From assembly GCA_013396525.1 (NCBI GenBank), contig VWYX01000365.1, positions 62,001-126,000 on the forward strand: 64,000 nucleotides of DNA. The letters run 5' to 3'. This DNA comes from Chaetorhynchus papuensis. Its lineage: Eukaryota; Chordata; Aves; Passeriformes; Rhipiduridae. Below the pieces are notes generated by a model. It was not told where the DNA came from and searched no databases. It saw nothing but the letters and a program-made list of their open reading frames with translations. The position numbers and the translations under genes were made by a program. Shown here one piece after another: positions 13,395 through 25,600 of this stretch. Position 1 is the stretch's first letter. Each line of letters starts with the position of its first letter.

Positions 13395-13545
13395 TGCCCA
13401 AAGGCAGCCCTGGGGACCTGGGGACAAGGGCAGGGGTGCCCTTGGCGGTGCTGGGAATGGTTGGACTCGATGGGCTCAGGGGCTTTTCCAACCTCAACAA
13501 ATCCGGGATTTTGGTTCTATTGACCAGATTTCCCTTATCAGTGTG
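13395..13545 (+). repeat. CR1 LINE 3' end (left arm of a tail-to-tail pair)
   Basis: The sequence runs 'ctgggaatggttggactc', 'gatgggctcaggggcttttc', 'caacctcaacaaatccggg'. It is a forward copy of the CR1 terminal block, facing the inverted copy that starts at 13563. Confidence 0.8.
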
Positions 13546-13562
13546 AACAGAAAACCTGTGAA

Positions 13563-13830
13563 TCATGGAATCACAGAATTGTTTAGGTTGGAAAAGCCCT
13601 CGGAGCCCAGTGAGTCCAACCATTCCCAGCACTGCCCAGGCCACCACTGCCCCATGTCTCCAAGTGCCACCTCCACAGGGCTGTGAAATGCCTCCAGGGA
13701 TGGGCACTCACCCCTGCCCTGGGCAGCCTGTCCTTTCCATGAGGAAATTTTTTCTAATCTCCAACCTAAACCTCCCATGGCACAACTTGAGGCAATTTCA
13801 TCCTGTCCCTGTCACCTGGGAGAAGAGCAG
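13563..13830 (-). repeat. CR1 LINE 3' end (right arm of a tail-to-tail pair)
   Basis: The inverted tail (catggaatcacagaattg) is followed by 'ggttggaaaagccctcgg' and 'gagtccaaccattcccagc'. It belongs to the same subfamily as the forward copy to its left, so the two can pair as a hairpin. Confidence 0.85.
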
Positions 13831-14734
13831 CGTGGGGAGCGTGGTCTGCCACGGTGGGACACTCCTGTAACCCCCACCTCATCTGGAATTAAGCCATGAC
13901 TAAAATGGAAGGAAGAGGGAAGAATTTGAAGGGACTGGCTGTCTTGGCAGCAGGAGCAGCTCCCCAGCCAGGGTGGAGGTGGTGGGGGCCTGCAGAGCCA
14001 TGTGTGACACCCACGTGTGACACCCATGGGACATCACCACAACAAACCCAAAGGGGCACAAACAGCCCGAGCAAACTCGATTCCTATTTAAGCAAATATT
14101 CAGTCGGTGCCCAAATCAGGCAATCAACTCCAATTTAAACCAACACTTGACAAGCTCCTTGTTTGTTCCAGACCCTGGGATGGGGTTTTCAGGCCAGCCT
14201 GTTTGTATCTCCTCTCTGTTTCTATGAAGCGCAGGCCTGTGCCATAATATCATTTTTCCTACTCTCATGCCACTGACAGCGCATCCATCATTCTTCATAA
14301 TTGCATCTAACAAATATTGATTTTGTCTCCAAAAGAGTAAACAGAAATATTAAAGTGCTTTTGCAGAAGGCAAAAACACTCATGGAAAGCGCATTTAAGC
14401 AGGGCGAGGAGGATGAAGCCTGGACAGAACATATGGCTGGGAAAAAGCAGCACCAGTTTGCCCTGGCTGAAAAACGCAGCAGAGCAGTGCGGGGTTGGGC
14501 AGCCGAGCCCAATGTGCCAGGGAAACGCTGCCAGGACAAGTGGCAGCTTCAATCCACTCTGTCTCAAGCAGAAACAGCTCCAAACGTTTCCTCACTCGTC
14601 CCTGAAGGGAGGAAATGGCTGAAGCCTGCCCTCAGAACACTGTTAATGGTGATTGAAGGCACTGCTGGCTGCCTTTGCTGGAGCCACAGCAGTGCCACCC
14701 CCGGAGCCTGGCACTGCTCAGGAAAGCACAGCTG
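13831..14734. other. Intergenic, no gene recognised
   Basis: No exon, RNA or named repeat was recognised. About 14090-14400 is relatively AT-rich. Confidence 0.5.
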
Positions 14735-14848
14735 GCATGGGGCTCCGAGCAGCCTGGACTGGGGAAAACATCCCTGCCCATGGCAGGGGCTGGGACTGGA
14801 TGGGCTTTAGGGTCCCTTCCAACTCAGACCATGGGATTCCATGATGAT
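14735..14848 (+). repeat. CR1 LINE 3' end
   Basis: The forward terminal block ('cccatggcaggggctgggac', 'gatgggctttagggtccc', 'ccatgggattccatgatg') marks a short, strongly 5'-truncated copy. Confidence 0.8.
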
Positions 14849-15228
14849 GTTTGGCTCTGCTAATCCGTCACTTTAATCTTCCCTTGGAAAACCTCTGGGA
14901 AGGCACAAACCAGCCCCATTTGTCTGTGTGTGCAGGAGCCTGAGCAGCACGAGGAGAAGCCAGAGCTAAAGCAAATCCAGGGGGGGTGAGTGAGAGTTCC
15001 TGGGACACTGGGTGGTGTGGGATGCTCCCAGCGCCAGGACAGCACCTCAGCCCTGACCCCCATCCACACCCAGCTGGGGCCCTGGGCAGACACCTCCCCT
15101 GTGGGCAAGGGAGCCCAAAACGTCCTGTGAGGGGCTGGGAATCAGGACACGGAATAGGATCTCCCACAAAATGAGCTGCTGCCCAGCAGGGAAAGCAGCT
15201 CGGGAGCGTGGGTCAGAGGCTGCCCCAG
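14849..15228. other. Intergenic, no gene recognised
   Basis: GC-rich, mixed DNA. I see nothing that can be named. Confidence 0.5.
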
Positions 15229-15345
15229 GGCACACCAGGACATACCTGGACACACCTGGACACACCAGGGACACACCTGGGACATGCCAGGGACACACCT
15301 GGACACACCAGGGACACACCTGGGACACGCCAGGGACACGCCAGG
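15229..15345. repeat. Minisatellite, 11-12 bp unit
   Basis: About ten tandem units of the form 'gacacaccaggg' / 'gacacacctgg', alternating CCAGG and CCTGG cores. The array makes stop-free Thr/Pro/Gly-rich frames (TPGHTRDTPG-like) that should not be read as protein. Confidence 0.9.
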
Positions 15346-16264
15346 GCTCCCCGTTTGTCTGAACAGCCCTCCCTCTGTGCTGCTCCTCACCCGGGCTCTC
15401 CCCTCCCCGTGCACAGACAAGAGCTGATACTCTCCACCTCGCCAAAGGTCAGTGCAATTTTTAAAAGAGATTATTCCCAGGAATACTGAGGCCACCTTGA
15501 TGTATCTTCATCAGGGACAAGTATAAGAAGGAAATTACCACCTCTTACAGCCTCAGGAGCTGAATCCACAGCAGCAGCCCACATTTGTCCCAGCTATGCA
15601 CAACCTCTCCTCTCCCAAAAGGAAACTCAGATTATGTCCATATGCCTGTTGCTCTCACTCAGGAAACTGCCACAGAGCAAAAGATTGTCCTAATGAGCCA
15701 ATGGTTTATTTTCTCAAGGATTTTTCTCAAGTTCTGCTTAAATTCTCCAGGAACAGCTCTTCCAGCACCAGCCCTGTGGGCAACATGCTCAGATGTTTAT
15801 TTCAGCAGGGAATGCTCCATTTGGAGACAACTCTGAGAGGGGAAAAAACACAAATCTCTCAAATCAATCAAGCAGTGTGTTGGCATGCAATAAACACCAA
15901 TTTCTAAAGGAGAAATCTTTCTAGAGAAACTTGATCGACTCTCTGACAGTGTTACAGAGTTGGAAGATGAAAAGAAAAATTATACATTGGAGTTGCAGTG
16001 AAATATTGGGTTTCACATCTTGCTGCATCTTGATTGCTAATATGGTTTGAGTTGTTGTGCGTGGAAAATCCCACCACACTGGAAATGAGAAGAACGTGGA
16101 ACAGCCAGGGATCAAGGATAAGGAGCAATTCCCAGCTCGTGGGTTCCCTGCCACCTGCAATGCCAGCAGCAGGGAACAGCCCCCACTGAGGCCACCCAGC
16201 CCCCTGCCCCAGCAACCATGGAAAATTCATGATCAGAGCAGATGTTGGGGTAAATCAGGCACAA
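15346..16264. other. Intergenic, no gene recognised
   Basis: No exon, RNA gene or named repeat was recognised. Confidence 0.5.
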
Positions 16265-16396
16265 AATCAATCAGGGCCAGGCTGGATGGGGCTTGGAGCA
16301 GCCTGGGACAGTGGAAGGTGTCCCTGCCCATGGCAGGGGTGGCACTGGAAGGGTTTTAAGGTCCCTTCCCACCCAAACCAGTATGGGATTGTTTGA
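16265..16396 (+). repeat. CR1 LINE 3' end
   Basis: The forward terminal block: 'ttggagcagcctgggacag', 'tgcccatggcaggggtggc', then 'cccaaaccagtatgggatt'. It is a short 5'-truncated copy. Confidence 0.85.
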
Positions 16397-17486
16397 CCCA
16401 CCTCAGGGGCAGCTCATGGACTCTGAGCCAGCCCAGCTGCAGGCTCTGGCCTGGGTCCCCTGCACACCCCAGCTCAGCTCAGAGGCAGCTCTGTGCTACC
16501 TGCAAGCTCTGCTGCTGCTGTTCTTCGGGCTCAGATCCCTGCCACTGAGCTCCTGCCACTGAGCTCCTGCATCAGGACTGATGCTTCTCCCCAGGATTGC
16601 CTCCTACCCCATCAGGAAAACACTTCCATAACCCACCTCTCTGGGAGTTGGGAACTCACCGCCAGCACTGCGGGAAGCACTGGAGGGATCCAGCAGAGCC
16701 CAGGTGTGAAGCCAGGGCTCAAACTGCCCAAGCAGGAAGCCAGGGGCTGATTCTCGTGTGGTTCTGGGCTGAAAGAAATCAGCAGCGAATTTATGCATTT
16801 TTCTGTCTCGAGCAGAGGGTACAAAATCCTCCCAAGTTCATTTCCTCGTCTGACACTGCTGCTCTGTCACACCCAACCTCTCGCTGATTTGATCTCTCTC
16901 CTCCAATTTGTCTTCTGTATTTCCCCTCCTGTTCCATTCCTAATTCTTTCTTAATTCCCCCTATAAAAAATGACTTAGGAACCAGTAGGAAATGTCCACA
17001 GTGGCAGAGAGTCAGGTCCTCATCTGCTCTTACAGCAGCGGATGAGAGCAGTTTCCAGCTATAATATGTTACATTGAAAGGAAAAAAGCTGCTTTAAAAA
17101 TCTATATTAAAGCTTTTATCCAATTAATATTTCATTACAGCGCCTAGGAGAGACTCATCACTCCTCAGTCATTTCATTCTAAGCAGCTAAAACCCATTTG
17201 TGCAGTTGTAAATCCTTACTTTTTAATAAGAAATTTTTTGTAAGGTACTAATTAAAAAAAATAATTTAAGGAAATGCTTTTTTCCTCGATTGGCTTCTTC
17301 CTCGTATTGCTTTTTGCAGCGTGAGGAACAAACATTAAACCCATCCCAGCTCCCTGGCAGCGGCTCTGCCCAGAGCCGAGCATTTCATCTGCCCCCGACC
17401 ATCAAGCAGTTAACAGAAAAGAGTCTTGGTGGTTTTATTAAACCCTGACGAGCACGTGTTTGATAAGGAGCCGGGCGGGGCTCGGC
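16397..17486. other. Intergenic; AT-rich CNE-like segment
   Basis: A 15-base duplication (ccactgagctcctg) is at 16541-16571. From about 16890 to 17330 the sequence is AT-rich and repeat-free, with A/T runs around 17220-17280, which is a composition often seen in conserved non-coding DNA. Conservation was not tested. Confidence 0.5.
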
Positions 17487-17753
17487 GGGATGCGGGATCC
17501 GGCATGAGGGGTGTGGGATGCAGGACCCGGGGTGCGCTATGGGGAATCCGGGATGCGGGATGCAGGATCCGGGATGCGGGATCCAGAGTGCAGGAGGCGG
17601 GATGCAGGATCCGGGGTGCGCTGTGGGGGATCCGGAATTGCAGGATCCGGGATGGGGGATGCGGGGTGCAGGATCCGGGATGCGGGACGAGGGTTGCGGG
17701 ATGGGGGATCCGGGATGCAGGATGCGGGACGGGGGAAGCGGGATGCGGGATGC
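17487..17753. repeat. G-rich CpG-containing minisatellite
   Basis: A degenerate array of 7-9 base modules 'gggatgcg' and 'gggatccg' (variants ggatgcag, ggggtgcg). The + strand is very G-rich with many CpG and BamHI-like ggatcc cores. It leaves several frames open on both strands (for example 17426-18376 on + and 17410-17841 on -). Those frames look like repeat artefacts. Confidence 0.9.
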
Positions 17754-18642
17754 AGCCTCCACCGGCGCGGGAGCACTGCCCTCTGTTGCCTGCGGGGTTG
17801 GCACACCCGGGGCCACCGAGCTCCCCACGGAAGCTCTTCACCGCCTCCCGACAGGCGATTCATTGCTCGCCCTCTCCCCAACGCGCTGCGCTGCATTTCC
17901 AGGACTCCCGCGTGTTTCCCACACCCGTGGGTGCCACGCCAGCCCTTGCGTTAGGAATGAGCCCCTCAGAACCATCAAGCCCAACTCCCTTCTCCGTGCA
18001 GAACCCTCTGAGGGCTCCCAGGTGCTCCCTGACCCCGGACAGGGGCACGCAGCTGCTTTTCGACCTCTCTGCAGGCAGATCCGTAATTTACATTTGCATC
18101 ACCCGTGCATTTTCCCAGGAACAGCTCTCCGTGTGCCGAGCCAGGGAGCTCTACAACACCTGGAGCTGGCGAGACAAATCCCCCGGGATGAGGCATTCCC
18201 AGCGCATTGATTCATGTGGTCGATATCCAGTCTTGAAGGGTCAATCAGCAGCTCATGGGCTGTCTCTGGGAGGAATCAGCCCAATGCTAAACTCATCACT
18301 CAGGTCGGCGTCTCCAGGAGCAACAAGTGTTCTGTATCTCTGCAGATCAGACACTTCCCATTCAATAGTTAATTAGGGGAGCGAGTACCCAATTTACTCC
18401 AGCCAGCCTTGAAGAAAAATGTTAAACTGATGCAGTTTAAGGACAATTAACACGGGGACCTGCAGCTCCCTGCTCAGGATTACAGCAGGAAGCTGTTCCC
18501 CAGTAACAGGTTCCAAGAGAAGAGATCAGTGATTCCCCTCTGCTGCTGATCCTGTCCCTGGCAACTCCCCAGACATCCTCCAGTGCCTGTCCAGGGCTGT
18601 GCACCCCAACTCATTCCACCAGCAGGAAGGGGGATTGGGAGA
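17754..18642. other. Intergenic, no gene recognised
   Basis: The first 200 bases remain CpG-richer than the surroundings. No splice-flanked exon or known domain was found in the frames that read out of the adjacent minisatellite. Confidence 0.5.
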
Positions 18643-18836
18643 GAATCACGGAATGGTTTGGGTTGGGAGGGACCCCAAAGCCCACCCAGTGCCACCCCTG
18701 CCATGGCAGGGACACCTCCCACTGTCCCAGGCTGCTCCCAGCCCCAATGTCCAGCCTGGCCTTGGGCACTGCCAGGGATCCAGGGGCAGCCACAGCTGCT
18801 CTGGGCACCCTGTGCCAGGGCCTGCCCACCCTCAGT
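18643..18836 (-). repeat. CR1 LINE 3' end
   Basis: The inverted tail (gagaatcacggaatgg) is followed by the same blocks as at 4340 ('ccatggcagggacacctccc', 'gggatccaggggcagcc'). It stops abruptly after 'gcctgcccaccctcag'. Confidence 0.9.
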
Positions 18837-19006
18837 AAAAGCTCACAACCCATCAGAGGTGTAATGAATCACAGAACTCTGCCACGCAGCCCCTGCAGGG
18901 CCACGAGGCCACACCCAGCTGCCTGTGAGCAGCAAAATAAACAGTGCTGGTCTCAATGGCAGCCCCAGAGCTGCCACTGCTCAGCCTCAGGAGGGCCAGC
19001 CAAGGG

Positions 19007-19256
19007 GAGCAAAAGTCCTCACAGGAAGCAAATGTCCTCAGGGGAAGCCAATGTCCCCAGGTGAAACAAGTATCTCCACACGAAACAAACATCCCCAGGT
19101 GAAGCCAATGTCCCCAGGTGAGGCCAATGTCCCCTGGTGAAGCCAATGTCCCCAGGTGAGGCCACTGTCCCCTGGTGAAGCCAATGTCCCCAGGTGAGGC
19201 CAATGTCCCCTGGTGAAGCCAGTGTCCCCTGGTGAAGCAAACGTCCCCATGTGAAG
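19007..19256. repeat. 18-bp minisatellite
   Basis: About 13-14 tandem copies of an 18-base unit, 'ggtgaagccaatgtcccc', alternating between 'ccaggtgaggcc' and 'cctggtgaagcc' variants, with older copies at the left end. Because 18 is a multiple of three, each frame repeats a six-residue peptide. All three - strand frames stay open across it. Confidence 0.95.
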
Positions 19257-21034
19257 CCCCTCTGTGTTTCTGCAGCCCAGGGCCTCTGGGCACTCATGGA
19301 TCGCAGAATTCAATTATAAACTGCAAAGGCGAAGCAGGAGGTTATAAAGAATTGTATTTATGGCACATTACCAAGAGCAGGCTGGGCAATGCCGTGCTCT
19401 GCGTGCCTCAGCCTGCACCCAGCTCCAGGGGAAGGTGTGGGAACCAGGCCACGCCAGGAAACCTCCCCTGCGCTCGGAATATTCCTCACAGGAATAGCAT
19501 CAGCTGCTATCCAGGCAAAGATAGACCTCTCCACTGTGCCATAAAATAAGTTTTGAGATCTTAGTCCCCTCAAGACCTCAAATGTTCCTCAGCATTCCCC
19601 TGCAATTCTTCCACCAACATTATTTTACAATTGCCTGTGCAATGAAAAACACTTGTCTCACTTCAAAACAAGCAGTGCCACCACTGGACTGAGGATCTGT
19701 TACCTCCCAGATGCAACATTTGAGGGCTTGGGGTGGGTCGGTTTGGGTTTTTTTTCTTGGCAAGAAAACAGAGGAATCTAATTTAAAAATAAGATACTGT
19801 GAGGGTGGGCAGGCCCTGGCACAGGGTGCCCGGGCTGGAACTTGGCTCCCCTCTGCAGCATCAGCCAGAAGTGTTTTTACCACGTTCTGAGCCACGACAT
19901 AAAAACAAAGAGGATTTGAGGCAGAGATGTCAGAGGGAGGCAATGTCACCCATGTCACAACCCTCAGTACTTTTATTACCACTTTAATTCCTGCCCTGCT
20001 CCATGCTCTGACCTGCAGCTCCTCAGGAAGCCATTCCAGTGCACCCTGGTGTATCTGCACTTCGACATCTCCTCGAGGGAAAATGCCTTCACAACTCAAA
20101 ATGCTGAGTTCAAATCAGAGTTCAGAGACTCCCTCCAGCACGATCCGGGGCGATGCAGGCTCCGTCAGCTGGGGCTGCTCTGTGCTCTCAGGACCCACAG
20201 CCCTGTGGGGAGCAGCCCTCGCCCAGCCACAGTGAAACAAGGGCGCAGGAGAAGTGCCAGGAAGGAAAAAAGGAATAGGAATGGTAGATATGCCAGGGAA
20301 TTCCTGTTCTAAACCAACCCTGCTGCCTGTCTTCTCTGCTGTGCCCTGTGGTCCCATGGTTATTAATCCATCCCTGGACTTTCTGAATTAGCAGATGGCA
20401 ATGATGCACTCACTCTCACGGGGTATAAAAATGAATCCTTAAATTTTACCATAAATGACGGAGCATTTCCATACAAAACACTTCTCCTTGACTGGCATTC
20501 TACCCATGGACTCAGAGTGTGTGAATGCTTGGAAATGGGTTCAGAATAATTTCCCTGTGTTTTACACATTTTTCACTTTAAAGAAGCATGAAAAACCATG
20601 ACCCAGAGAAGCCGGTCCATTAGGATAAATCTCCATAATTTTGTAGTCATTAAACAAAAAATTCCTACTTGTTCCTCTTTTCATTCATGTGTAGAAGCTG
20701 TGTCGGAGAGAGCCCACAAGTTGGGGTGGTTTTCAGTGAAAATGCAGTTGCAAAAGCGGTGTAACAAGGACCAATGGCTCCACCAAGTGGCGACGTGTTG
20801 AAGGTGGAAAAATCGCGATTTCTGTGATTGCTCGTGGGGATGGAAAGTCACAGAAAAGCAGAAATAGCCACTTCAGCAAGAGCCATTACACCGCCTTTCC
20901 CCTCAGATCCATAGGTTCTACATCTCTTACTTAAATTTTTAAGCACCATAAGGTCGGAAAAAAAATCGGAAAAATCAAAAACTGTTCGGAAAGTCCTTCC
21001 CATTCCAAACGTTTTCTTTTTCCACACACTGAGA
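19257..21034. other. Intergenic with one CR1 scrap
   Basis: A 50-base forward CR1 piece (gagggtgggcaggccctggc) is at 19799-19850. The rest, including an AT-rich part at 20370-20700, holds nothing I can name. Confidence 0.55.
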
Positions 21035-21195
21035 AGCTGTGGCTGCCCCTGGATCCCTGGCAGTGCCCAAGGCCAGGCTGGACATTGGGGCTGGGAGCAG
21101 CCTGGGACAGTGGGAGGTGTCCCTGCCATGGCAGGGGTGGCACTGGATGGGATTTAAGGTCTTTTCCAGCCCAATCCAGTCTGGAATTCTGTGAC
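21035..21195 (+). repeat. CR1 LINE 3' end with intact tail
   Basis: The forward copy runs 'gctgtggctgcccctggatc', 'gggaggtgtccctgccatgg', and 'ccaatccagtctgg', then the terminal 'aattctgtgac'. It is 5'-truncated to about 160 bases. Confidence 0.9.
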
Positions 21196-21996
21196 CACGG
21201 CCAGCAGGCCAGAGGAGAACTCAGCAGAGAGCCCAAAAGTCCCCGGAGCTAAGGAGGAGCAGAGGCTGAGCCGCAGCTGAGGGCTGGATGGTCCTGCTGC
21301 AGCCGGAGCCCAGGCCAGCAGGGAGCACTGCAGCACACGGAAACACCCCGGCACTGCCGGGATGGGCACTCAGCCAGACGGGACAACAGGACTGCAAACA
21401 GGAGAAATCTCCTCCAGCCCTGACCAAAAAGAAATAAAAAGGTGAAGCAGGCAGTAGTTGAGCACCAAACAACCGTGTGGCGTAATAAACCAAACATTTG
21501 CAACACATTAAAGGTACTGCTTTGAGAAAAGCAGGTATATTTTAAAATTCAAAAGCCTAAACTTCTCACAGGAACTTTGTTTGGTGTTTGGAATTGTTGT
21601 AATGTTTAGTTCCAGGGAAGATGGGGAGGGCCTTGGGTGCAGGAGGCTTTGCTGTGACAAATGTCCCAGCAGTGCTAAGAGAAGCTGAGACACCCCAGCC
21701 AAATGGCCAGAGTCAGCAACTCGTAAATTAAAGTACAGCAAAAAAAGAATAAAATAAAAAAAGCCAAAAGTTTTGTAAAATACTGGCCAAGTGTTAAATT
21801 TGCTGGGTGGGTAACAGCATATTTCTGTGAGTCTCTAATTGCAGAGTGCTAACCAGCTCAAAAGAAATCAAAATCCTTGTAATTTCAATCAATACTGAAA
21901 ACTCCCTGGTCACAGCGGAAGACACACCTCGTGCCAGCTTCCCAAACCTGGGGGCAGCCAGATCTCCTTATCAGTGCAAACATAAAACCTGAGAGC
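21196..21996. other. Intergenic, no gene recognised
   Basis: No gene or named repeat was found. AT-rich DNA lies at about 21490-21880. Confidence 0.5.
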
Positions 21997-22684
21997 CATA
22001 AAATCACAGACTTGTTCAGGGTGGAAAAGCCCTCTGAGCCCATCGAGTCCAACCATGCCCAGCACTGCCAAGGCCACCACTGCCCCACGTCCCCAGGTGC
22101 CACATCCACAGGGCTTTAAATCCCTCCAGGGGTGGGGACTCACCCCTGCCCTGGGCAGCTGTGCCAGGGATGGAAAACCCTTTTGGATAGAAAATTTTCC
22201 CCAATATCCAACCAAAACCTCCCCTGGCCCAGCCTGAGGCCATTCCCTCTCCTGCTGGCCCTGTTCCCTGGCAGCAGAGCCCGACCCCCCCCAGCTGCCC
22301 CCTCCTGTCAGGGAGTTGTGCAGAGCCACAAGGTCCCCCCTGAGCCTCCTTTGCTCCAGGCTGAGCCCCTTTCCCAGCTCCCTCAGCCGCTCCTGGGGCT
22401 CCAGACCCTTCCCAGCTCCGTTCCCTGCCCTGGACACGCTCCAGCCCCTCCAGGGCTCTCCTGGTGGGATGGGCCCAGAGCTGCCCCAGGATCCCAGGGG
22501 TCCCTCGCTGGGGCTGGCACAGGGCTGGCTGTGCCTGTCCTGGGCTCGTGTCCAGCCCCCAGGGCCTTGCCCAGCTGTCCAGCCCCTCTGCCCCAGCCTG
22601 GAGCATTCATGGTGTCACCCACAGGCAGGAGCTGGCACTTGGCCTTGTTGATGCTCACCCCGCTGTCCTCTGCCCCTGAAGCCA
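21997..22684 (-). repeat. CR1 LINE 3' end, the longest copy (about 0.7 kb)
   Basis: The inverted tail (aaaatcacagacttgttc) leads into the 3' UTR. The copy extends further 5' than the others, to 'ggagctggcacttggccttg', which is close to the end of the CR1 ORF2 coding region. Antisense open frames across it are repeat-derived. Confidence 0.88.
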
Positions 22685-25600
22685 CCACAGTGGTGCCACA
22701 CCACTGCCCCAACAACGTTCTTGCCCCTGTGCAGTGGGAGATAAGATCTGAGAGCGTGCTGCCCATAATTCATGTGGCCTAAGCAGCATTAACATGATAT
22801 GAGCTGCCCAAACAACAGCCCAAATGAGGAGGGATCTGGTGGCATTGCAGCCTCATTCCCAGCTGCCAGCTTCATTTTCTGTCTGATTGCACAAAGGCGT
22901 CAGGCTGCAGCATCCATCCGTGTTCCTGTCAGTTCACACGGCAGTTTGAGTATCGCTCCCACAGCCCAAACTCTCCAGGCAAGGACAAGCATTAATCTCC
23001 ATGAGCAGAACCCCGGGAGCTGGGGTGAAACGAGTGCCAGCAGCAGGGTAGGAAAGGTGCAGAGGAAGGTCAGCCTGCTGAGCAGCAGCTCCAGAGCACC
23101 CCAGCCCTCACCCACAACCAGCAGCAGACCAGCAGTGACACAGCTCCTCCCCACCTGGCAGCCCAGCGCTCTCAGAGCTCACCCCAGCATTCCAGGTATT
23201 TGCCCAGTCCTGGACATCCTGGTGTACCTGGAATTTCTGCCCTGTCTCAGCCATCCCTGTTATCCCGGGACTCTCACACTGCTGAAGAACTGGCAGATAT
23301 TCTGTTCCCCAGCTCCACATCCCAGCAGAATTCTGCTGGCACTCAGCAAAACACCACGGGCTGGAGAGGAACGGGGGCAGGAGCTGCAGCCCATCCAAAG
23401 GAGCTGCTCAGCCAGTGCCAGGAGGGGAAGGCTTCAGAGACAGCAAACTCACCCAGTTCCTCAGACACAAGGAGCTCTCAGCAGCCAGGGGGGGAGACAG
23501 CAGCTTTTCCAACCCCAGCAGCTCTCCTCTCCAGTAGGAACAGTAATTTCCCTCTGATTTCACAGGCAGAAGTGGCACTTCAGGGTTTCTGGAGAACACC
23601 CTCTCGTTGGTGCAGCTGTTTCTGCAAAGTGTCCATACCTTCTTCCCCAGGTCAGCACCTATTCTGAAATGCATTTCATGGCTTCCTTCTTCAAAATAAG
23701 TTCCCTTTCTCTGACTTTAAGCAGCTCAACTCCCTATTAAAAAACCCTCTGCCATAAAAAAGACTTTGGTGTAGGGCTCATTAGTAAGCTCAACTGTCCC
23801 CACTGCTTCCCACGTCTTTGGAATCCCTGGAGAGAACAACTTTGCTTTGATTAGAGGGGAAAACATCTTCTCTTTCAGTTTATATCAGAGTGCCTGAAAC
23901 CCAGCACTGAATTTGGGATGGGGATGTGGTACTTGCATGCAAGTAATGGAGAGGTTTGTGCAGGATGGAGTGAAAGCAAAGAACAACTCCAAATTAAACT
24001 GGGTAACAGACACCCCTCGGCAGCATGGCTTGGGGCAGGGCTTTCCAGCTGTCCACAGGAAGATGTTCTCCAGGACCTCATAGCTGACATGATTTCACTG
24101 GCTGTTCATCACTCTCAGGTCTGGGGAACCTGCTCCCTGTGGCTGTGCTGGAGCTCTCCAGAGGGATTTGGGGTTTTCTTGGGATGATTCAAGAAGTCAT
24201 ATGCATCACATGCCTCAGACAAAAGGTGTGAATACAGAAATTTGTGAAATGAGGAGCACAGTGCCTGGTTTTGGTGTGCTGAGTGCAGAGAGCCCGTGGA
24301 GGCACCTGCACACCTTTGTCTGCGGCTCACCTGAGCCAGAGCCAGCAGCAGGACAGGGGCTTTGACATGTGCACAGCTCACCCCCTCACACTGATGGAGC
24401 CTCACAACACCAAACCAGCCCTCCCCAGCCCCTTCAGCCCCACATCCCCTCTGAACCTGAACCTGGGGTGTTTTCTTGCTCTGCTCACCACCAAGGGGAA
24501 GCTCCAGTAGGACAGACACAAGAGAATTCTGACAAAAATATTGGTGTGAGGATAAAGAGGAGAGGCTAAACCTTGGAAACACTGAGCAAAAATCAGTAAA
24601 GCTCAAAATGAGCTCAAAATGATGTGTGCTGCAACACTGGAAGGAGTTGAAGGTACAGCTAAGATGTACCCCCCATCTGGAGTGTAGCTGGGTGGCAGCA
24701 AAGCAAACCAGCAGAGAGAGAGAGGAACTGGAGCCCAGCGACTCCAGCCACAGCCAAGCTCCCTGACAGTGCCTGCCCAGGTAACCAGCCAGGGCTTGTA
24801 ATACAGCACAACAACCACCTTGGGAGGTGTTTCTTATGGGTGTGCCTTAGTCGGTAACTTTCATGACATTGAAATGGAAATGAATCAATGGAAAAGGCTT
24901 CACTTCGGAATTATGACTTAAAAGAGTTCAGTAGGTGAGACAAGTTGCACTGCTAATAAAACTTGCATTCTTTATGAGTAGGATATTCCGCTTCCAGCAG
25001 TAATCCTCAGTCGGGAAGTGGCTGCAAACACTTCATAAGCTCGTGGTAGGCAAACAGGGCAGCTCAAATCACTGAGACAAACAGTTGCCAGCGTCTGTGT
25101 TGTGTTCTCCGGGTGCTGTTTGCCCTGGCCCCGGTCCCAGTGCCAGCCTGCGTTTCACAGCTCGTGCCGTTCCCCGAGGACACGGCTCCGTCAGCGCTGC
25201 AGGACTCGGGCCAAGGGACGCTTCCTCAGCTGACCAGTCCAGGCAGGACGTGTAACCAGTACCAGCAGTGCCCATCCCATTACAGCAGCACAGGGGCAGC
25301 TCTCAGCCTTGCCGAGGGTGTCGTGGCACTGCGTGTTCTGGCACAGGAACATTTTGGGGCTCCTGCTGTGCAGCTCAGGACTGTGACGAGCTGTGCTCTC
25401 CCAGGCCAGGGTAACCAGTGCTCCTCCTCCCATCCCTGCCTTCCCATGTGCCTGAGCACACCACCACACCACGACACCCCAGGGACACTCCACAACACCC
25501 TGGGAGCAGAGCACTTAGACTCAGGAGCCTTCAGCTGTGTCCTGGGCTCTATTTCCTCCCATGTTTTACAGCTTCAGTTGTAACTATCATAAGCAACAAC

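Noticed and set aside
17426..18376. A 316-residue + strand frame and overlapping 230- and 147-residue frames
   Set aside because: They begin in the gggatgcg minisatellite, which is stop-free in several frames on both strands. There is no domain or splice support.
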